From the NCBI GenBank assembly GCA_020438865.1, contig JAGQTU010000040.1, forward strand, positions 1 through 36,040: a stretch of 36,040 bases of DNA, read 5' to 3'. Positions 32,675 to 36,040 of the stretch are shown here, piece after piece. The notes under the pieces are model-generated. The model saw only the letters and a list, made by a program, of their open reading frames with translations. It was not told where the DNA came from and searched no databases. Source of the stretch: Mycobacterium sp. Lineage in GTDB: Bacteria; Actinomycetota; Actinomycetes; Mycobacteriales; Mycobacteriaceae. Within the stretch, counting starts at the first letter, position 1; every line of letters begins with the position of its first letter. The position numbers and the translations under genes are program-made.

Positions 32675-35467
32675 CTAGCCGCTGTTGCGCAGCGCCGATG
32701 CCAGCCCGCTCATCGTCAGCAGGATGCCGCGCTGCACCAGTTCGTCGGTGTCCCCCGAGCGGTACCGCCGCAACAGCTCGACCTGCAGGTGGTTGAGCGG
32801 CTCGAGGTACGGGAACCGGTTGAACACCGAGCGGGCCAGCGCCGGGTTGTCGGCGAGCAGGTCGTCCTGACCGGTGATGAGCTTGTGCATCCGGATGGTG
32901 CGCTCGTGCTCGTCGACGATCTTGCCGAACACCCGGTGGCGCAGTTCCTCGTCATCGACGAGTTCGGCGTAGCGGGCAGCCAGACCCATATCGGACTTGG
33001 CCAGCACCTGGGCCATGTTGGACAGCACCGTGCGGAAGAACGGCCATTTGACGTAGAGGTCCTGGAGCATCTCGAGCCTGCCGTCCCCCTCGGCGATCCA
33101 CTGCTCGAAGGCGGTGCCGGTCCCGTACCAGCCGGGCAGCATCACCCGGGACTGGCTCCAGGCGAGCACCCACGGGATGGCACGCAGGTCGGAGATCGAA
33201 GTGGTCGGCTTGCGGGAGGTGGGCCTGCTGCCGATGTTGAGCGAGCCGATCTCGCTGACCGGCGTCGACGCCTTGAAGTACTCGACGAATCCCGGTGTCT
33301 CGTGCACCAATTCGGCGTAGGCGTGGTGGGCCCGCGCGGCCAGATCGTCGAGCACCTGATAGGCGGGACTTGCGTCGTCACCGAGTCCCTCGACGTCGAG
33401 CAGGGTGGCCTCCAGGGTGGCCGCCAGCAGTGTCTCCAGATTGCGATGGGCGATGCGCGGCTCGGCGTACTTGGCCGCGATCACCTCCCCCTGTTCCGTC
33501 AGTCGCAGCGACCCGTGTACCGCTCCCGGCGGCTGCGCCAGGATCGCGTCGTAGCTGGGGCCGCCGCCGCGCCCGACGGTCCCGCCGCGACCGTGGAAGA
33601 GCCGCAACCGGATTCCGGTCTTGCGGGCCGACTCCACCAGATCCAGTTCGGCCCGGTACAGCGCCCAGTTGGCAGCCAGGTAACCGCCGTCCTTGTTGGA
33701 GTCGGAGTAGCCCAGCATGACCTCCTGGCTCTCGCCACGGGCATGCACCATCGCGCGGTACAGCGGCAGGTCGAGCGCTGCCTCCAGGATCGACGACCCG
33801 CGCTGCAGGTCGTCGATGGTCTCGAAGAGCGGCACGATGCCCACCGGCGCGTAGGGGTTCGCCGAAACATCGAGCAGCCCGGCCTCTTTCAGTAGGATCG
33901 CCGCCTCCAGCAGGTCCGACACCGACTGACACATCGAGATGATGTAGTTGGGCACCGCGGCGGCGCCGAACACCCGCACCGCGCGCGCTGCGGCGAACAC
34001 GATGTCGAGTTCCTTGCGGGCCAGCTCGGACAGCTCGGCGTCGTCGCGGATCAGCGGGCGCCGGGTGCCGAGTTCGGCGACCAACAGCTCGACGCGCTCC
34101 GGTTCGCTCAGTGCCGCGTAGTCGGGGTGCACACCGGCCCAGGCCAGCAGCTCGGCGACGACCTCTTCGTGCACGTCGGAGTTCTGCCGAAGGTCCAGCC
34201 CGGACAGGTGGAAGCCGAACACGTCGACCGCTTCTCGCAGTCGGGCCAGGCGGTCGTCGGCCAGCAGGGCGCTGCCGTGTTGCCGCAGCGAGGCGTCGAT
34301 CACGTCGAGATCGGCGAGCAGCTCATCAGAGGTCTGATACGCCTGCAGACCCAGATCGATCAAATGCTGCGGGAGGCGGTCCAGGATCTCGCGGGCGGTG
34401 GCGCTGAGCCGGCCGTGCACCACCCGCAGCGCCCGGCGGTAGGGCTCGTCGGCGCGGGCCGGCTCGCCGCACGGATCGGCCAGCTCCATCAGCGCAGGGC
34501 TCGTCTTGACCAGCCGCGCCGACATCGACAGCTCCCGTTCGAGCCGGGTCAGCTGCTGCAGGTAGTGGCCCAGCGCGGCGTGCGCGGCACTGCCGGTGGC
34601 CAACCGGATCACCTCGCCGGTGACGTTCGGGTTGCCGTCGCGGTCTCCCCCGATCCACGATCCCGGGCGCAGGATCGGCTGCTCGAGCAGGTTCGCCTCC
34701 GGCCAGCGGGTCCGCAGCGCGGTGCGGACCTCGCCGTTCACCCTGGGGATCACCTCGAACAGCGCCGCGGGATAGTAGCGCAGCCCCACTTCGATCTCAT
34801 CCTGGATCTTCAACCGCGACAACCGAATCAGGGCGGTCTGCCACAGGGTGAGGATCTGGCGGCGCAGCTCGGTGTCGATCGAGCGGCCGTCGTCGGTCTC
34901 GTTCTGACCATGCAGCCGCATCCGCATCAACTGGGTGATGCGGTGCTGGGTGTCGAAGACGGTTCGGCGCCGGGTCTCGGTGGGGTGTGCGGTGATAACC
35001 GGCGACACCAGGGCGCCTCGCAGGGCGTCGGCCACCGCGTCGGCGCTCAGGTCGACGGCGTCGAGCTTCAGGTACGTCGCCGCCAGGGTGCTGTCGGGCT
35101 GGGGTTCACCGGCGGCGACGTGCACCGCGCGGCGCCGCTCCCGGTGGATGTCCTCGGCGACGTTGGCCAGCAGCGCGAAATGGCTGAACGCGCGGATCAC
35201 CGGAATGGCCTGGTGGATGTCGATACCGCTGAACAGCTGGGCGAGCTGGGCCCGGTCGATCTCCGAGCGCCGGACCCGGAAGGACTCGACTCGGGCGCGC
35301 TCCACGAGGTCGAACACCTGCGCGCCGTTCTGCTCCCGCACGGTCTCCCCGAGGATCGCGCCCAGCAGTCGGATGTCCTCGCGCATCGGCTCGGTGGCCT
35401 CCCGGCCGATCCGCGTGCGGCGAACCGCGCCGATCGGTTCCAGCGCCACCTCGGAGACCTCAGCCAT
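32675..35467 (-). CDS. ppc: Phosphoenolpyruvate carboxylase
   Basis: The 930-residue enzyme adds bicarbonate to phosphoenolpyruvate, making oxaloacetate to refill the TCA cycle. Both family signatures are present: the catalytic histidine in TAHPTE (H161) and [13 protein letters not shown] (583-595), with the mobile loop [13 protein letters not shown] (624-636). The C-terminus reads RNSG, close to the canonical RNTG. The ATG at 35467 (MAEVSEVAL) gives a normal length. The frame is open 48 codons further, without family sequence. Ribosome site ggag is only two bases from the ATG, so the exact start is less certain. M. tuberculosis lacks this gene, as I recall, while fast growers keep it in this region. 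Confidence 0.96.
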   Translation of the reverse strand: MAEVSEVALEPIGAVRRTRIGREATEPMREDIRLLGAILGETVREQNGAQVFDLVERARVESFRVRRSEIDRAQLAQLFSGIDIHQAIPVIRAFSHFALLANVAEDIHRERRRAVHVAAGEPQPDSTLAATYLKLDAVDLSADAVADALRGALVSPVITAHPTETRRRTVFDTQHRITQLMRMRLHGQNETDDGRSIDTELRRQILTLWQTALIRLSRLKIQDEIEVGLRYYPAALFEVIPRVNGEVRTALRTRWPEANLLEQPILRPGSWIGGDRDGNPNVTGEVIRLATGSAAHAALGHYLQQLTRLERELSMSARLVKTSPALMELADPCGEPARADEPYRRALRVVHGRLSATAREILDRLPQHLIDLGLQAYQTSDELLADLDVIDASLRQHGSALLADDRLARLREAVDVFGFHLSGLDLRQNSDVHEEVVAELLAWAGVHPDYAALSEPERVELLVAELGTRRPLIRDDAELSELARKELDIVFAAARAVRVFGAAAVPNYIISMCQSVSDLLEAAILLKEAGLLDVSANPYAPVGIVPLFETIDDLQRGSSILEAALDLPLYRAMVHARGESQEVMLGYSDSNKDGGYLAANWALYRAELDLVESARKTGIRLRLFHGRGGTVGRGGGPSYDAILAQPPGAVHGSLRLTEQGEVIAAKYAEPRIAHRNLETLLAATLEATLLDVEGLGDDASPAYQVLDDLAARAHHAYAELVHETPGFVEYFKASTPVSEIGSLNIGSRPTSRKPTTSISDLRAIPWVLAWSQSRVMLPGWYGTGTAFEQWIAEGDGRLEMLQDLYVKWPFFRTVLSNMAQVLAKSDMGLAARYAELVDDEELRHRVFGKIVDEHERTIRMHKLITGQDDLLADNPALARSVFNRFPYLEPLNHLQVELLRRYRSGDTDELVQRGILLTMSGLASALRNSG

Positions 35468-35746
35468 CTCTCCAGTATCGGCGCGGCGCGGGCGGTGCGC
35501 AGAACGGACGATGCCGGAGTTGTTCACAGTCGCCGATTCATCCACAGCCCGCCCTTCCGGGGATGTGCGATCGAATATACGTGGCGCTCCTAGACTTTTC
35601 GTGGGCGCCATTTTCCCTGTTCAGGGATGTTTTTGGTTGAGCGGCAACGCTATCGGCGGCACGCTGGGTGAATTGAAGGACGCGCACGCGGTGTGCCTCT
35701 AGGTTTCGGGGTTACCACACCAACCGCAACCCCAAGGACGATCCGC
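35468..35746. other. Upstream region of ppc and junction with an insertion sequence
   Basis: This 279-base gap has no gene I can support. It contains the sequences TTGTTCACA (35521-35529) and TCATCCACA (35539-35547), each one base off a DnaA box. It also has a wide inverted repeat tggcgc/gcgcca (35582-35587 and 35605-35610), and a small stem tccct-gttc-aggga (35614-35627) followed by tgttttt, which looks like a weak terminator. The left end of the ISL3-type element must lie somewhere here, but I could not fix its terminal inverted repeat without the right end. Confidence 0.4.
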
Positions 35747-36040
35747 GTGCGCGTCAGTACTGCATTTAACCGTCTGCTGCAGATCCCCGGGGCCACGGTC
35801 ACCGAAGTCACCATCGGCGACCGCGATGTCGAAGTGTTCCTACGGCCCCGGGCTCGGCTGCTGGCCTGCCCGTGCGGCAAACGACTGCGAGCGGCCTATG
35901 ACCGACGGCGGCGGCGCTGGCGACACCTGGACCTGGCGTGCCGGCGGCTGTGGCTGGTCTATGACATCCGCCGCCTGGACTGCCCGGACTGCGGGGTGAT
36001 CACCGAGGAACTGCCCTGGGCCCGCCCCGGCGCCCCACAC
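35747..36040 (+). CDS. ISL3-family transposase, N-terminal part (cut by window edge)
   Basis: A GTG-started frame runs 98 codons to the window end without a stop. The N-terminal zinc-binding domain of ISL3 transposases is recognisable: FLRPRARLLACPCGKRL, then RRRWRHLDLACRRLWLVYDIRRLDCPDCG and ending near LPWARPGAPH. The two cysteine pairs (CPC near 44-46, CPDC near 79-82) form the zinc site. The DDE catalytic core lies beyond the window. Intactness cannot be judged. Confidence 0.88.
   Translation, partial: MRVSTAFNRLLQIPGATVTEVTIGDRDVEVFLRPRARLLACPCGKRLRAAYDRRRRRWRHLDLACRRLWLVYDIRRLDCPDCGVITEELPWARPGAPH
35747..36040 (+). mobile_element. Partial ISL3-type insertion sequence at the right edge
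   Basis: Only the transposase start is inside the window; the true left boundary lies between 35468 and 35746. The element sits upstream of ppc, on the opposite strand, and may have separated ppc from its former upstream neighbour. Target-site duplication cannot be checked here. Confidence 0.7.

Noticed and set aside
35521-35547. Two DnaA-box-like sequences suggesting an origin
   Set aside because: Each has a mismatch, there are only two, and no dnaA, dnaN or AT-rich unwinding region is near.
34127-35593. Long plus-strand open frame (488 codons) antisense to ppc
   Set aside because: Shadow frame of a gene with clear PEP carboxylase signatures; no domain in its product.
1-36040. CRISPR arrays, tRNA or rRNA genes, riboswitches
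   Set aside because: No spaced repeat arrays, cloverleaf-type segments, rRNA-like stretches or known riboswitch cores were noticed on reading both strands; a covariance search was not possible.

Overview
The window is high-GC DNA with start codons, promoters and gene order typical of Mycobacteriaceae. The closest match from memory is a fast-growing, environmental Mycolicibacterium-like species. The left part keeps the gene order known from M. tuberculosis around Rv1444c-Rv1459c (ABC exporter, ctaA, qor, ctaB, tkt, tal, zwf2, opcA, pgl). It lacks the PE_PGRS genes that flank ctaB in M. tuberculosis. A full-length ppc gene is present, which M. tuberculosis is not known to have.

Layout. (1) Positions 1-5.7 kb hold the tail of a membrane-protein gene (probably mptB), a two-gene ABC exporter, heme A synthase ctaA, a divergent pair (ATP-grasp protein and quinone oxidoreductase qor), and heme O synthase ctaB on the minus strand. 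(2) Positions 5.9-12.9 kb hold a plus-strand pentose phosphate operon, tkt-tal-zwf-opcA-pgl plus a small coiled-coil protein gene. From tal onward the genes through pgl overlap by 4 bases at each junction. (3) Positions 12.9-32.4 kb hold a roughly 19.5-kb accessory catabolic region. (4) Positions 32.5-35.5 kb hold a tiny probable gene and ppc on the minus strand. (5) The window ends inside an ISL3-type transposase gene.

The accessory region has three transcription blocks. Block A (minus) is aldehyde dehydrogenase - hyuB-like - hyuA-like, with a divergent SDR gene on the plus strand. Block B (minus) is TetR - FadD17-like acyl-CoA ligase - enoyl-CoA hydratase - cysteine-less thiolase-like protein - VOC protein. 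It is divergent from a plus-strand zinc alcohol dehydrogenase and an AttH/CrtC-like lipocalin-fold protein. Block C (minus) is DUF1214-like protein - sulfotransferase - TetR - SDR - (internal operator) - TetR - cytochrome P450. Genes within blocks overlap or almost touch. Each block begins at a spacer that holds a dyad or promoter-like element. Together they suggest oxidation of a lipophilic alcohol or isoprenoid/steroid-like compound: hydroxylation, alcohol to aldehyde to acid, CoA activation, hydration, and an oxoprolinase/acetone-carboxylase-like step. The substrate cannot be read from sequence.

The items most worth following up are the nested 34-bp operator at 28460-28493, the dyad at 32434-32450, the thiolase-like protein without its nucleophile, the AttH/CrtC-like protein next to an alcohol dehydrogenase, the probable leaderless ctaA promoter with its dyad, and the 41-residue ORF behind ppc. 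Family names are from motif reading and memory, without database searches.
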